DNA of 64,000 nt. It comes from Corythucha ciliata. Its lineage: Eukaryota; Arthropoda; Insecta; Hemiptera; Tingidae. Below the pieces are notes generated by a model. It searched no databases, had not been told where the DNA came from, and saw only the letters and a list, made by a program, of their open reading frames with translations. This document shows, piece by piece, positions 11,072 through 22,939 of the stretch (the stretch's first letter is position 1; every line of letters starts with the position of its first letter). The stretch spans positions 34,906,001 to 34,970,000 of the forward strand of contig CM075943.1 in NCBI GenBank assembly GCA_038030265.1, in the 5' to 3' direction. The position numbers were made by a program, and so were the translations under genes.

Positions 11072-11523
11072 GTATAGACCATAGAGATAAATATACCTGG
11101 AGGGTGAGTTGGGTGCGCAAAGGAGGTGAAAGAGTGGATCAACATGAGATGGAGCGGAGGGGCAAGAGGGAGGAACCGGTCAGCTGACAGGTCCCAAGTT
11201 GAATCTGAGCGGGAAGGTGGGGTTTCAAAAAGTCCCCCTTCACACCATCCACATCCCCACAGGTACTTCTTCAACCAATAGCAAGGGATTTTCGGAGCTA
11301 ACTCAAGCTCTTGGTGACGTCAATCATGGACCGCTGCGCAATAGACAATTCAAGCTCTAGTTATATTATCCTCTATGGTATAGACCATAGAGATAAATAT
11401 ACCTGGAGGGTGAGTTGGGTGCGCAAAGGAGGTGAAAGAGTGGATCAACATGAGATGGAGCGGAGGGGCAAGAGGGAGGAACCGGTCAGCTGACAGGTCC
11501 CAAGTTGAATCTGAGCGGGAAGT
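11072..11523. repeat. 146 bp direct repeats with spacer
   Basis: 11072-11217 and 11379-11523 are nearly identical, offset 307, starting TATAGACCATAGAGATAA. The spacer 11229-11370 is the reverse complement of 16672-16815. Related ends with CTATGGTATAGAC occur near 11818-11830. These are pieces of one dispersed repeat family. Confidence 0.8.
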
Positions 11524-12040
11524 TGGGGTGGCAATAACATTCCCTCCCGGCGCTTGCTGTATTGTTTTAGAACAACAAATGCAGCAGTATTTGCCCATTT
11601 TACTATATTAGCACACTTTATCTTTTTTCACGAACAAATGATCAGCCTTCTTCACCAGAAATTCTCTTGAAAAATTATTTATTATCTGTTATCCTTCAGT
11701 TCATTGGCCATGGGTTGTTTCACAAGCATTCCCCTTCCACAATTTTGGCGCTGAAATTCAACCAAGGACCTGTCAGCTGACTCGAATGTTGATCCACATG
11801 CGCGTTGACCAATTCTCTATGGTATAGACGATTTCCGCGAAAAAAGCGAAGGTTTAGAACTGCAGGTTATGGGTTTATTTCTAGTTGCCGAGAGCCTCTT
11901 TAACAGTATTATTTTTGTCAAATTGCTAGCATTACTACGAGTATATTTCGGTTTCAAATACTACATGATTTTACGTTTTACGTTTATTTCGAGTCTACAA
12001 TTACACTTCCTTCGCGTGCTTCTCATCTAACGTCAGAAAA

Positions 12041-12172
12041 ATGCGATACTATTGCTGCTTCGGCGACTGTACGAGTTCTTCCGTTCCAGGTCGACCTGGT
12101 TTCGATCCAGCTACTAAATTTATCCCTTTCCCTCATCCATACCGGCACTTGACTGAAAACGTCCTAAATTGA
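12041..12172 (+). pseudogene. THAP-domain fragment, 43 codons
   Basis: ATG at 12041 opens MRYYCCFGDCTSSSVPG, then FIPFPHP, and stops at 12170. CC-F-G-D-C followed by F-x-P-F-P is a familiar THAP start. The conserved tryptophan and the C-x2-H part are not found in frame downstream, so it is probably a relic or a first exon without partners. Confidence 0.5.
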
Positions 12173-12473
12173 GGAAAAAAAGAAGAGGAAGTACATGTGA
12201 AGGCGTGTGATAAATGCGCAACTATGATGGGACTTCATGTTAAGGTGCCGCCGGAACGACGAGTTTTCATCGGTACAGTCATTTCGTGTGTCGGAGGCTG
12301 AAGAATATAATGAGAATTGAATAACTGCAAATGTGGTTTTAGTTTGACGGAAATGAGAGAAAAATAAGTTCACTTTACACAACACAAGACAAGAGTAACC
12401 CATAACCTGGCCTAAGCGGGTTGCAAAACTGTTGAAGTAGGACTGAAGAGCGCATGAGTGGAAATCGTCTATT

Positions 12474-12606
12474 AGGCCCATTTTCACCTACAAAATTGAT
12501 TGTGATTAATTGTCAATAGCAATGAATATGAATTCGGATGACATTTTTTACATCGTAATCATGATTAGTCGTTAATCGTGGTTAAAGAAGTTGGTGAAAA
12601 CGGGCC
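12474..12606 (-). mobile_element. Harbinger-like miniature element
   Basis: 133 bases from GGCCCATTTTCACC to GGTGAAAACGGGCC, flanked by TTA on both sides (12471-12473, 12607-12609). TTA duplication and GGCCC ends fit PIF/Harbinger-derived elements. Same family as the cluster at 48.5-49.2 kb. A partial copy follows to 12655. Confidence 0.75.
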
Positions 12607-12655
12607 TTAATAACAATCAATTTTAACCTTGATCAATTTTTTTGGTGAAAATGTG

Positions 12656-14030
12656 CCTAAGCCAAACAAACTATAAATCAAAACAAATTACAAAGTGGTG
12701 AGTAATTATTATTGGAATTTATTTTAATTCAAAATAATGTAGTCTTCCTTTAGTGCGACAAACCTGATAGTAAGGAAAGAGTTTCAGGGTTTCTCTGAAA
12801 TAATCTTTTGAGAACTGAAATCATTTAAACCAGATCGCCGTATTTTGGTTAAGTAAGACGTTTGATAAAGAAATAAACTTAAATAAATAAAAACGAAGAA
12901 AAAACAGTTACGTCAAGCACCCGCCGTAGGTAATTCGACGAAAGAAACACAGTGAATATCTTGGAAAACGACGTTAGATTCTAATTAAAATCCACGGTGA
13001 AATTAAATGAAAATCCTATAAAACGCGAGTGCAAGAGGGAGGTAGAAAGAAACCCTCGCTTTATTTGTTCTGTAATTATTTCAGACGTGACTTTTCTAAT
13101 TCAACGGAAAAATTGATTCAATAAAGACGGGGGATGTTTTTTTAACTCTCCGCTTGACTTGTTTTTATCTTCCATTGGTTTTAAAAAAGAAAAAAGTGTG
13201 GAGGGGGTGGAATAATAATTACACGGTGAGGTCGAAAGGTCGACTGAATTTTATGAACTTTGGATTTAACACGCATATTGCTGGCTCAAAAGAATTCAAA
13301 AGCCACTTTCAGAACTGGGAACGAGATAATTTAGATCGCTTGAAGATCCTCGCCAATAGGTACTCAAAACGGAAAAGTCAAAAGGTTCGTGAAGCTGACA
13401 AACTCAGTCTCTATTCATTAACACGACTTTCACATTCGTAGTTAAACACAATTATCAACACCCGAAAAAGCTAAGTCATAATTATAATAGAGGTTAACTG
13501 TCTACCCGCTAATAGAAGCATTAAGTTGGCTCGTGAGTATATCGACTGGTTAAAGGTAAAAGGTTGTAACCCTCAAATTTTTGAAAAGTGCGATTTCTGC
13601 GCTATTTCGTAGTTGCCACTCTCCCGGAGGTACTGTTAAAAGGTTGTAAGCCGGTCAAAAAGGGGCAGCAAGATACAATACAATTAATGTTGGTGTAACC
13701 CACACAATACGTCAAACAAAGACCGGTAAGATGTTATAACCCCCTTGCAACATGTTACTGTAGTGAACACTGGCATGAGGGGTAGATTTGGAGAAAGGGC
13801 GTGGGCATTTTGGCGTACTTGTAAGCGTTTTCAAAGTGGTCTTTGTGATTTTTATTTACAGTATTTTGGCATTCCTAAAAAATTTGGGAATCGAGGGTTA
13901 CAACCTTTCACCTTTAACCAGTCGATATGTATGTATAATGAGGGGCTTTATGAGAGAGACCCTAACGGCTCCTCTAAGGAATGTCATGGCCAGGACCGCC
14001 TGCACTCGTCAACTAATTATAGTCTGAGGG
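12656..14030. other. AT-rich stretch, no gene called
   Basis: Short frames at 13154-13441 (lysine/arginine-rich) and 13745-14035 have no recognisable domain and overlap in several frames. Nothing else supported. Confidence 0.4.
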
Positions 14031-14041
14031 GCTAATGAACA

Positions 14042-14311
14042 GTGTTTGGCTCGGGTGGGAAAACTTTGAAAAAATTGGCTCGATACCACACATCTCTGGG
14101 TTTCTCTCTACGGGAGAGTCCGAAAATCAAAACCGATGTTCGATCAGACGAGCCATTCAAGGGATATCGAGAAAGATGGTCTTTAGTAAAGGGTGCTATC
14201 CCCAGGATTTTTCCCGGGTGTCCAGAACGACTCCAAAAAGTTGTAAAGACGAGGAAGCCTCCAGCACCAAGACAACAACACCGTCATCCATCTCAGTCAA
14301 CACAAACATAG
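14042..14311 (+). pseudogene. possible THAP-protein second exon
   Basis: The frame ends GAIPRIFPGCPERLQKV followed by basic residues and TQT. The AIPRIFP box is typical of the end of THAP modules (usually AVPxIFP). No zinc residues are joined to it here. Two overlapping frames exist, so this is tentative. Confidence 0.35.
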
Positions 14312-14339
14312 AGCTTGTGAACGGACCTTAAATAAAACA

Positions 14340-15290
14340 GACTGGGGCCTTATTCTTGAACTTATTCTTTCAATAACTTAAGCAGAAGTAGTGGCCTTAC
14401 GTTTTCGAGCTCGAACATAAATGCATTTATGCCGGACTACGAGCCCCACGGGATGAAAAACGTGTTTCTTTTCTTCCCACGAATGATATATCTAAAACTA
14501 TCAACATTTTGATTCAGAAGTAATGTTCATAACATTTTACACTTGGAAAAGAATGCTAGCAATTTTAGATAGCCGTGTTCTGTGCTGCAATATAAACGCC
14601 AATATTACTGACTTAGTCATCCTAAGCTCCCAAACGTGCGTTCAATTCATGTTAATTCTCAAATTAGGTGTTTAATTAACCACTAGAACAAGAAAAACAT
14701 AAAATAACACACTTCAACTCATTTACTGCTATTGCAAAATAGACGTGCTAGCGGAGCCAGACCTCTCTGACGGGAGTGATTTTCCCTTCGACCTTGAGAA
14801 CCGAGCGTTATCACAAGCGAAGCAACTTGGTATCTATATAACTTTGAGCTTAGAGTATATATAACACTAGAGAGATTTTTGTCCTTTGCGCGTTGAAGCA
14901 AGGACCTTCTGAAATGACCTCAGTCACGTGACTGGTGTTTATTCCCCCTCACCTTGTTTTCGCTCCAAGTTGCTTTGCAACCTACTTGAGTAACCTGTAT
15001 TAATAACTCGGCCGTTGCTCTGTTTGCTCGCTTTGCTGTCGTTTGTGTGTTGTTCTTTATTCCGTTTTTCCTTTGTATATTCATCTTTCTTGCATTTCAA
15101 CCGTTCTTTTAACGCCCCTACTCTCTCATTTTTCCTTTCCTCATTTTCCACTAGTCCACTTCTTTCCTTATTTTCAACCTGGGATTTCATTTTATTACGT
15201 TCAATGGCTATTATCTTACACCTAAAAACGCATGGATAATTTCAGACGAGAAGCTAATTTGCTTGAAAATGAAACATTCAATTTCTTCTT
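14340..15290. other. no gene seen
   Basis: Mixed low-complexity sequence with a T/C-rich part at 15010-15170 that gives spurious frames on both strands. Confidence 0.5.
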
Positions 15291-15350
15291 GAATTAAATA
15301 GCGGGTGAAACTTGTCACAACGCTTTCCTTAACAACATATTCAAACAACG

Positions 15351-15744
15351 GGGAACTTGCACATTTGTCAAGCAGTGGTGTTTCTTGAAGAGGGCTCTTC
15401 AAGGGGGGGTTTTTTTAAAGCGAATTTTTGAAAATTTTGAGTGGGGGCTTGGTTACGTCAAAGGATATTCAATGAAATTGATGGTGTGGGGAAGAGGGGG
15501 TAAAACGTGTTTTCTTTTGGGACAATTTTTCTTGTTATTTGTAAACAAAACATTTCTCAAATGCTTCACATCTAAACATTGACGTCATTTCCCCTCGCAC
15601 CATCCATCCCCTCCTAAAGAACTTTGAAATTTATTTAAAAATCACCAGATGCATCAATCAGGCTGCAACTACCGTTGATTTCCTTCTCTCCATGTGCCAA
15701 TTCATCGGTGTACTTTTCTCCCAAATCGGTCATTCATGCAAGTT
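15351..15744. repeat. empty-site copy of the host repeat
   Basis: Aligns with 1600-1809 plus 2088-2340 but runs straight through the insertion point: ATTTTTCT occurs once at 15525-15532, followed by TGTTATTTG. It fixes the ends and the 8 bp target duplication of the element at 1810. Confidence 0.9.
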
Positions 15745-15789
15745 ACCGATGAAACACAAACACCCGTGGAACTCTTGAAAATCATGGCC

Positions 15790-16660
15790 AACTGCGTATA
15801 AAGGCTCGTTAAGGCCCGTTTACAAGCTCGATGTTAACTTTCTGTGGAGTCTATGCAACCAAACAAATGTGTGTAATTTTTTTTTAAAGCAATTTTATCA
15901 TGTTGTGACAAAATGTGGTGCATGAGAATTGGTTGGATTTCTCTGATATACTCAAAGAAGAAGAATCTAGTTTTCAGATTGAAAAATTGCTTCACGGAAT
16001 CAATATTAAAATGAGGAATACGCGACGTGCATTTAGCCTGAAAAGCACCGAATAATGGCGTCACTACTGAAAATGATTTGAACAAAGAGTTCAAGTTTCA
16101 TCACACATGAACTCCTCAAGAATTTGAAGTGAAAGATTTATAAGAACAAAGTGCAGCCCCCTTTGGATGGAACCTTCAAGCATTTGAAAAAGAGCGGGAA
16201 GTAATGACCTCAGTCCAGTGGCGGTTCTTATGGGTAGGCAAGGTAGGCGGCGCCTAGCCAGAAATCAGGGGGCAAATGTTTTTTTAGATGCCCGAATTAT
16301 CATGAAATTATTCAACTTTACAATACTTCAATTTGCGGTATTTTAAAAAAGCTTTTTTGACGAGGTGGTGATATCATCTCATAGTGGTTGCGCTTAGCAC
16401 CACTAAAGTATGCAACCCTCAACACTCACGTGCCATGATGGTTAGACGAAGCCACCAGTGGCTTGTGTAAGGGGAAAAGGGTGGTTAAGGCGACGTAACA
16501 AAGAGCCTTCGCCATCCTCTCGCTTCTTCGTCTATCCCTCTTATACACAGAGGCCCACTCAAAGCCCGCTCTCCTAAGGCTCATAAAGGCGATCTCGCCC
16601 GTCGTCTTTTATGAGAGGGAGTGAGAAAGAAACAGGCAAAAGGAAAGAGGAAAGTAGGAG
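15790..16660. other. no gene seen
   Basis: AT-rich, then a moderately GC-rich part near 16380-16660. No open frame with recognisable content. Confidence 0.45.
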
Positions 16661-16671
16661 GGTGACGGACC

Positions 16672-16830
16672 ATAGAGATAATATAACTAGAGCTTGAATT
16701 GTCTATTGCGCAGCGGTCCGTGGCTGACGTCACCAAGAAGCTTGAGTTAACTCCAAAAATCCATTGCTATTGGTTGAAAAAGTACTGGTGGGGATGTGGG
16801 TGATGTGAAGGGGGACTTTCTTTAGCATTC
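16672..16830 (-). repeat. dispersed repeat with CCATAGAGATA end
   Basis: Reverse complement of 11229-11370 (GACTTTTTGAA side to CTAGAGC side), about 140 bases. Confidence 0.75.
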
Positions 16831-17598
16831 AACTCGTCCGTGTTGGACCCCCCTGAACCGGCAACCGGCACTAAGAGATAAGTGATTATGAAGTGCCGTT
16901 TCCTCGCCTTCTGATGTCTGTTTTGTTCATAGAGATAATTTATATTTCATTAGTTATATTATCTGTATGGTTTTGTTCTTTTGTTTTGTTCGACGACTTC
17001 CCACGACTTTTTGGGCGATTTTCGATCAATGAACACCCTTTTAAATGGCCCAAACATTTTTTGGGAAAAAATAAAAATAAATATTGGCCAAAAATGACGT
17101 TTTTGACGATAATTTGGTAAGAAAACCCATTTTGGACAAACGCGGTAAAAATTTTCTTTTTTGGTCCCAAATAATTACCTCCTGCATCCGAAAAAATCCC
17201 GGTTAGGGGACTTTGACCCCCTTAATGCGGGGTACCCTTTATCTGTGTGCTCAAGTGCCCAATTTCAATTTCCCAAAGATGTTACGCACTACGAAATCTG
17301 GCATAGGTATGGGCTAAAAGACACATTTTTCGGAGATCACTCCTGTGATGTCTCGTGCGCGCGTACAAATTAGTTAAGTCTCAACGGAAAACTAACTTTA
17401 TTTATAATCGAACAATTGTTCATATGTTGTTAATTATTTCGGTATATAACACTTCCTCCTCTTCAAGATAGTTTGAATCGTAGCCACCTAGCAGTTGATC
17501 AACGTGTCTTTTAGTGACTTGCCGTGAATCTTGAAATTTGATCATGTAGGTTCTGTCGCCGAGAACTTATTCTGTTACAGCTTTCTTCCACTTCTTCC

Positions 17599-17624
17599 CT
17601 GAGGATGCTAGGAGCATAGCGAAA
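17599..17624 (+). other. hammerhead-like core motif (tentative)
   Basis: CTGAGGA, then GCTA/TAGC able to pair, then GAAA, resembling the hammerhead ribozyme core but with one extra U before the stem. A related-looking CTGATGA...GAAA lies on the minus strand at 49797-49831. Similar motifs occur in Penelope-like elements. Stems I and III were not established. Confidence 0.2.
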
Positions 17625-17710
17625 CGTAGGCGAAAATAAATAATTGAAGACTTCGACGGGTGTTTTGGCTTTTTCTTCATAACTTAACATAACATAACAA
17701 ATTAACAGTA

Positions 17711-17937
17711 AACAGGTATTTGACAGATATAAAACACCCATTACCGAGATTGGAAGAAATTATGTTAGCGTTAAGAGGCGGTGTTGAATTTACGAAGTTA
17801 GACTTTAGAAAAGCTTATAACCAATTGGAGTTGGATGAAGATACAAAGGGTTGTTAGCATGCTCCACTCACAAAGGCATTTTTCAGGTGAATCGTCTTCC
17901 TTTCGGGACGAAGGCTCCAAAGTCCGAAATGTTAAAA
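17711..17937 (+). pseudogene. Gypsy-type reverse transcriptase fragment
   Basis: The frame gives KHPLPRLEEIMLALRGG, then FTKLDFRKAYNQLELDED and a TAG. After a frameshift it continues STHKGIFQVNRLPFGTKAP. These match the LDL-x-AYHQ and NRLPFG motifs of Ty3/Gypsy reverse transcriptase, which copies element RNA into DNA. Truncated on both sides, with a stop and a frameshift: a dead relic. Confidence 0.85.
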
Positions 17938-18289
17938 AGTTCCAGGTTGCTCACATTCTAAACACACCTGATGTATAAATGAGAGACCTTGTTAAATAAT
18001 TAAAACCATTTTAAAAACCCACAATTAACGTAATTAAATGAAGCAATTAAAACCCCCCTCCCCCATGACAAATTAGGTTAACAAATTTGTTAACCGACTT
18101 GACTTTTTCGAAAAATTAAAATGGGAATCAAAGGCTACTCTAACATGGAGTATTCGTACTGAATATGATGCATCTAGAATCAACTGGTGAATTGTAGTGA
18201 TTTTTTGACCATTTCAACCCCTATTCCCCCCCTCCATGACATGACCCATGTTTGCCACCATCACGACGAGACCAATAGTGCATTTTCAG

Positions 18290-18910
18290 AATGAAATGCA
18301 CTAAAAGCTAATTCGGGGCTAAAATTGAGAAAAATGACAAATTCGCAACTGAAATTGCAGAAACTCGACCATTCGTGAATAAAAAAGTGAAGAGCCACTA
18401 ATTCACAGCTAATTTTCGAAAAATGCTAATTCACGACTAAAATTGGGAAGAATGGCTAATTATCTGTTGAAATTGGGACATTGGTACACTAATCCACAGC
18501 AGAAATTGAGAAAAATAGCTAATGCGCTAATGAAATTGACAAAAAGCGCTACTTAGCGGCTAAACTTGAAACAATCCTATTTCGCGGACTTAATTGAAAA
18601 GAATAATTCAGCTAAAATTGTAAAAAAAAAAAAAAAAAAAAAAAAAATCGGACAATTTGCGGATAAAGCAAAGAAAAAACGTTCATTCGCGGATTCAAAT
18701 GAAAAAATTGGCTAATTCACGGCTATATTAGAGAAAACGCCAATTCACGACTAAAATTTAGTAATAACGCTGACTCGGGGCTAAAATTCAGCAAAATACA
18801 ATAATCTGTTGCTTCCGAAGGCAGCTTCGGGCCTAAACCTTTAAAAAAACGCTGGTCCATAGCTAAAGGTTGAAAAACAAAAATTGCGGCCAATATTGAG
18901 AAAAATCACT
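18290..18910. repeat. degenerate ~30 bp repeat field
   Basis: A loose unit around GCTAATTCGCGGCTAAAATT followed by GAGAAAAA recurs about twenty times with many changes. A 26-base A run interrupts it at 18622-18647. No coding frame. Confidence 0.75.
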
Positions 18911-19227
18911 AATTAATCAGTGCGGCTGAAATTAACGAAGAACGCTGTAAAACAGCCTTGTGTCTTGAGTCATGGGTTGAAAGTTGTCCCGTTTTTAAGA
19001 AAACCCTACTTGATAGGTTTTCTCATTTGTCTCATTGTACCTATGCTTAATAGGCCAGTTCCGGGATTCTGTAAGGACCATTACCGAGAAAAATTAATCT
19101 GTAGTTACCAGTTTTCTCAGGAGGACTGGAATCCGTCAAAGAGTTGGGGGGGGGGGAGGCATCGGGCTTCCGGCCGCACTGGCCCTTCGTGCTCAGCCCG
19201 ATCGCCCACCCCCTGTATCCGCCCCTG

Positions 19228-19563
19228 GCCGCTGATGCGTGCGTTTGACGCTTCATAGGAATCACATATTTTGAGTAGATAGAATAGACATCGAATATTG
19301 AAACACAAAGTAGTTAATGCAAAGACGTTCAGATGAAATTAGAACCCAAAATAAGTCTTGTCCATGCCTCTTATTCACGCGTCAGCATTTTGCAGCTTCA
19401 TTGCTTCAGGTTTAGCAATAAAACCTTACAATCTTATTCCCAACATGAGAAAGGCATCCTTTTGAAACGTTAACTCTTTCTTTTATCTTTGCCGACGATA
19501 ATTCGTGTTGTAAAATCTGTAAATTAACTCAATAAGAAGGACGCTATAATATCTTTCTTGTTA
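19228..19563. repeat. 335 bp direct repeat, copy 1
   Basis: Starts GCCGCTGATGCGTGCGTTTG and ends near ATAATATCTTTCTTG. Matches 21027-21366 in the same orientation with scattered changes. Preceded by GC-rich sequence with a G run at 19145-19156. Confidence 0.85.
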
Positions 19564-20156
19564 GTGCTTACCAAAGATTAAATTGGGCACCCTTGACGTG
19601 TTGAACCATAGTTTCTTTATATGCGTCTCCAACAAGAAGAGGTAGATTAGACGGCTGACGCTTTCAACTTCCGCATCGTGAGGGATTGGGACCGATTTGA
19701 ACTCATTTTAAGAAAAAATGAAATGCAGTAAAACAACATAATTAATGCACGTTCCTCACTATAGTAAACGTATTTTTTATCCTACTCGATGTGAAAACGC
19801 CTGCTTTCATGTCTCGCAACTGTCATGAAAATACGATTTTCATGTCTAGACATGAAAATTTTGGCCAAAATTTGTCACTAAGATGCGCTTCGGATAGCTA
19901 TCGCATTTTGTTTCTTATTTTTGCAGGGGGTTTTCTCGTTGCCACGCAGCGCACGTTCTCCTCACTCCTCCACTCCTCCACTCCGACCGACGTTACCACT
20001 CACTGAGGCGTTGTCGTTTGTCTAGATGCACTTTTATTTTGTATTTTGTCAAGTACAGATGGGCAGATGGGGTTTTCTTTTTATTCCACCTTCCAGTTTT
20101 AAACTCACCTACTAATTTATTAATTTTTATCTTCTTGCGTAGGATAAAAAATCATG

Positions 20157-20274
20157 TGTACGCCTCGGCAGAAAGGCGTATTCTGGGCCTCGAAAAATGG
20201 TCAGCCTCGACTGCGTCTCGGCTGTCCACTTTTTTTCTCGGCCCGGAAAAGTACGCCTTTCATGCCTAGGTGTA
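20157..20274. mobile_element. ~118 bp hairpin element
   Basis: Inverted ends TGTACGCCTCGGCA...GGCGTA and TGTACACCTAGGCA...GGCGTA, with a short centre. Confidence 0.6.
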
Positions 20275-20780
20275 CAAAATACTATATCATAATTTATTTG
20301 AGTTTTGAGTGAGCTAGAAAACTCGATCTGACAAGGAAGCCGAAGTTCTTCATGTTGAAAATACGTCAACACATAATGTTGAATACGTGTTGGAAAGCTT
20401 TCCGGAACATTGCAAAAACCATGAAACCGCAGTCAATATAACATTATATTCTGTCACGTATATGAAACCCTAGTAGCAATGAAATATGTTTGAAATATTT
20501 CTAGTTATATTTCAAACACATGACAGAAAAGGTGCTATTGGCCGCTTTTTCATGGGTTTCGCATTGTTTCGGACAGTTGTTCAACACGTGTTTGACATTA
20601 TGTTATGACATATTTTCATCATGACGTTGTAATGTTGTCAACATCATTACAGATTTATGTTAAAAATGTGTTCTCATCCACGACACTAACACGTGTTAGT
20701 CATATTTCATACTGATGTCAGTCATCTATCGAATGAAAGCATCAGATTCTCGCGTTCATCGGCTATTGGAGTGAGAGTAA

Positions 20781-21009
20781 GACCGTTTTCACACTTGAGA
20801 TTCCGGATGCGATTTCCGCGTCGAGGGTACTAAAACATTCAAAATACACTACAGTCAAGGCGCTCCTTCACACTTAGATTCCGGAATAGCATACTTTTAG
20901 TATCCGATTCCGGAATCTTAAATGTAAATGAGCGCGTTTTTCGTATTGAATTTTTAGTATCCTCGATAAGGAAATCGGATACCGGAATCTCAAGTGAGAA
21001 AGCGCCCTT
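20781..21009. mobile_element. ~229 bp miniature inverted-repeat element
   Basis: Ends share TCACTTGAGATTCCGG (left with ACAC for TCAC) and the pair GCGATTTCC/CCGATTTCC. The CACTTAGATTCCGGAAT block is repeated internally. No coding content. Confidence 0.7.
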
Positions 21010-21026
21010 TGTGCTCTAACTCCATA

Positions 21027-21366
21027 GCCGCTGACGCGTGCGTTTGACGCTTCATAGGAATCAAATTTAATTAGAATAGATTAATAAGTATATAAGATAG
21101 ACATCGTATATTAAAACACAAAGTAGTTATTACAAAGAAATTCTAATGAAGTTAGAACCCAGAATAAGTCTTTCCCATTGCCTCTACACGCATCAGCATT
21201 TTGCAGCTTCTTTGCTTCAGGTTTAGCAATAAAACCCTATGTTACTCCCAACCTGAAAAAGACACACCTTTGAAACGTCAATTATTTCTTTTCTCTCTGC
21301 CGATAACTGTGTTGTAAAATCTGTAAATTAACTCAATAAGAAGGACGCCATAATATCGTTTTTGTT
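21027..21366. repeat. 335 bp direct repeat, copy 2
   Basis: Counterpart of 19228-19563, 1.8 kb away. Ends at the start of a degenerate repeat field. Confidence 0.85.
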
Positions 21367-21770
21367 ACACGCTCTCTAAAAACCGATTTTGTGGATATTT
21401 TTGCGTGTTGGGTTCACTAAAAAATAAATTTCTCGGATTTAGCTCACTGAAAACCAATTTCGGGGATTTTGTCGCCAGTAGCAGAACATTTCCGAACAAG
21501 AGAGGAAAGTTGAACTTGAGGAAGTGGAAGTGGCTACTTTCAAATACGAAGTTTTGCAAGTATGGCCCTCTCAATACCCATTTCACAGGGCTGGCATAAT
21601 TTTTTTTTACCAGAATTATAACCCCTCATCCAAAAATTTTACAATCATCAAGCAATTTTGTGAACTTGGCGTTCAAGTTCGGCATTTCGCGAATCTTGCT
21701 CTCCAGGAAACCAATTCCGTGGGTTTAACTCTTGAAAAGCGAAATTTCTCGAGGTTGGTCCATTCGTCTT
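21367..21770. repeat. degenerate ~30-40 bp repeats
   Basis: Recurrent AAAACCAATTTCGGGGATTT-like units alternating with CTC-rich spacers, similar in style to 46.6-47.05 kb. Confidence 0.5.
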
Positions 21771-21856
21771 TTCGCTGCCCGTAAGGTGAGAAATCTCTCG
21801 CTGACGTGGAAAAGGAATTGTAAAAAAGCCACAACAGCAATATAACTCGACACGAA

Positions 21857-22189
21857 TTTATTTTTACGATTCACAAGGCGAACGTGAATAATTAGAAAAA
21901 GGTAAAAAAAAGTCGTTCATATTTGGCACTACTAGATATGGCTAAACTCAGTATCATCTCTCACCACAGCAGTGTCACTTTTATAAACGCGTTCTTATTG
22001 ACTAATACTCCGAGTTTATGTACAAAATAGCGTGAATATGTACAAAAGTATTTACAAAGTTTATGGCAAAAGTAGTTTTGAGCACAATACAAAAATCAGT
22101 CGCGAGTTACTATTGTACTTTGATCATAAAAACAATATTTACATTCCCTGAATGGATCATTTATACTTTACAACGATCGATCCTTTCTA
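21857..22189 (-). other. probable 3' untranslated region of ft with AATAAA
   Basis: The stretch after the stop is AT-rich without an open frame. The first AATAAA hexamer found on the minus strand is at 21857-21862, about 330 bases after the stop. The true cleavage site is not visible and may lie further down. Confidence 0.35.
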
Positions 22190-22939
22190 CTAAACGTATT
22201 CCTCCGACGGCTTGGTCGAACCATTCGGAAGTCGAAGCGACGACGAGACTCTTCCGTTAGTCTCCGGAAGTTCTGCAATATCCTTGAAGACACCAACTAA
22301 ACTTTCAAAGTTGGGCCCCCAATTCAAGAGGTAGTCTAACCCGATGACTCCTGGAGAACTGTTGCGAGGCCTATAAGGTGGGTGGGAGTCATCGTCAGAG
22401 GCGACAAGCGTACTCAATGACCCTCGAAACGACGAGTCGAAATCGTACGGCTCTTGTTTCCGCGCCTTTTCATTCGTGACACTGGCGTTGTCGTACTCGA
22501 TTTCCGAGCAGGTGAACGAGTCGTTGCCACTTTCATCCGTCGTCGTTGAAGTGGTCGACTCGTCGCTGTCGTGCTGCTCGGGTGGGCGATGAAGGTGCAT
22601 CGGTGCCGAGGGTGGCGGTGGAGCTCCGCTGGAACTTGAAACGGCGTCCAGAGTGCTGACGAGACTCGACGTTCGACCCCTTGCGTTGAGTCGATTGATT
22701 TCATCGGCTGTCAGTCCTACCTCGCCACCTGGAACGCTCGTCCCACCCGCTCCAGAGCTACCACCTCCGCCGCCTCCACCGGGAGTTTTTCGACTCGTCG
22801 AGCTCTGTCCGCTGAGCTGCGACATGACGGGAGAGTTGAGACTCCGTTCAGAGTTGCTGTTCAGCACGTCTTTACCAACGCCTCCTGAAGATGAAGTCGC
22901 GGCTAAGAGAGCCGATTGCAATGGTTTGCCACTTATGTC
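22190..22939 (-). CDS. ft: ft terminal exon: conserved tail and stop
   Basis: 750 bases including the TAG at 22190-22192, acceptor TTATAG, phase 0. It starts DISGKPLQSALLAATSSSGG, has a Gly/Ser insert (a run of seven glycines), then DESGNDSFTCSEIEYDN, FRGSLSTLVASDDD and LLNWGPNFESLVGVFKD, ending SEEYV. These blocks match what I recall of the insect Fat cytoplasmic tail and are the main reason for calling ft. The hydrophobic last residue is compatible with PDZ binding, which is inference. Confidence 0.95.
   Translation of the reverse strand, partial: DISGKPLQSALLAATSSSGGVGKDVLNSNSERSLNSPVMSQLSGQSSTSRKTPGGGGGGGSSGAGGTSVPGGEVGLTADEINRLNARGRTSSLVSTLDAVSSSSGAPPPPSAPMHLHRPPEQHDSDESTTSTTTDESGNDSFTCSEIEYDNASVTNEKARKQEPYDFDSSFRGSLSTLVASDDDSHPPYRPRNSSPGVIGLDYLLNWGPNFESLVGVFKDIAELPETNGRVSSSLRLPNGSTKPSEEYV

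Noticed and set aside
12164..12487. 107-codon minus-strand frame
   Set aside because: No recognisable content, and its upstream end runs into a Harbinger-like miniature element.
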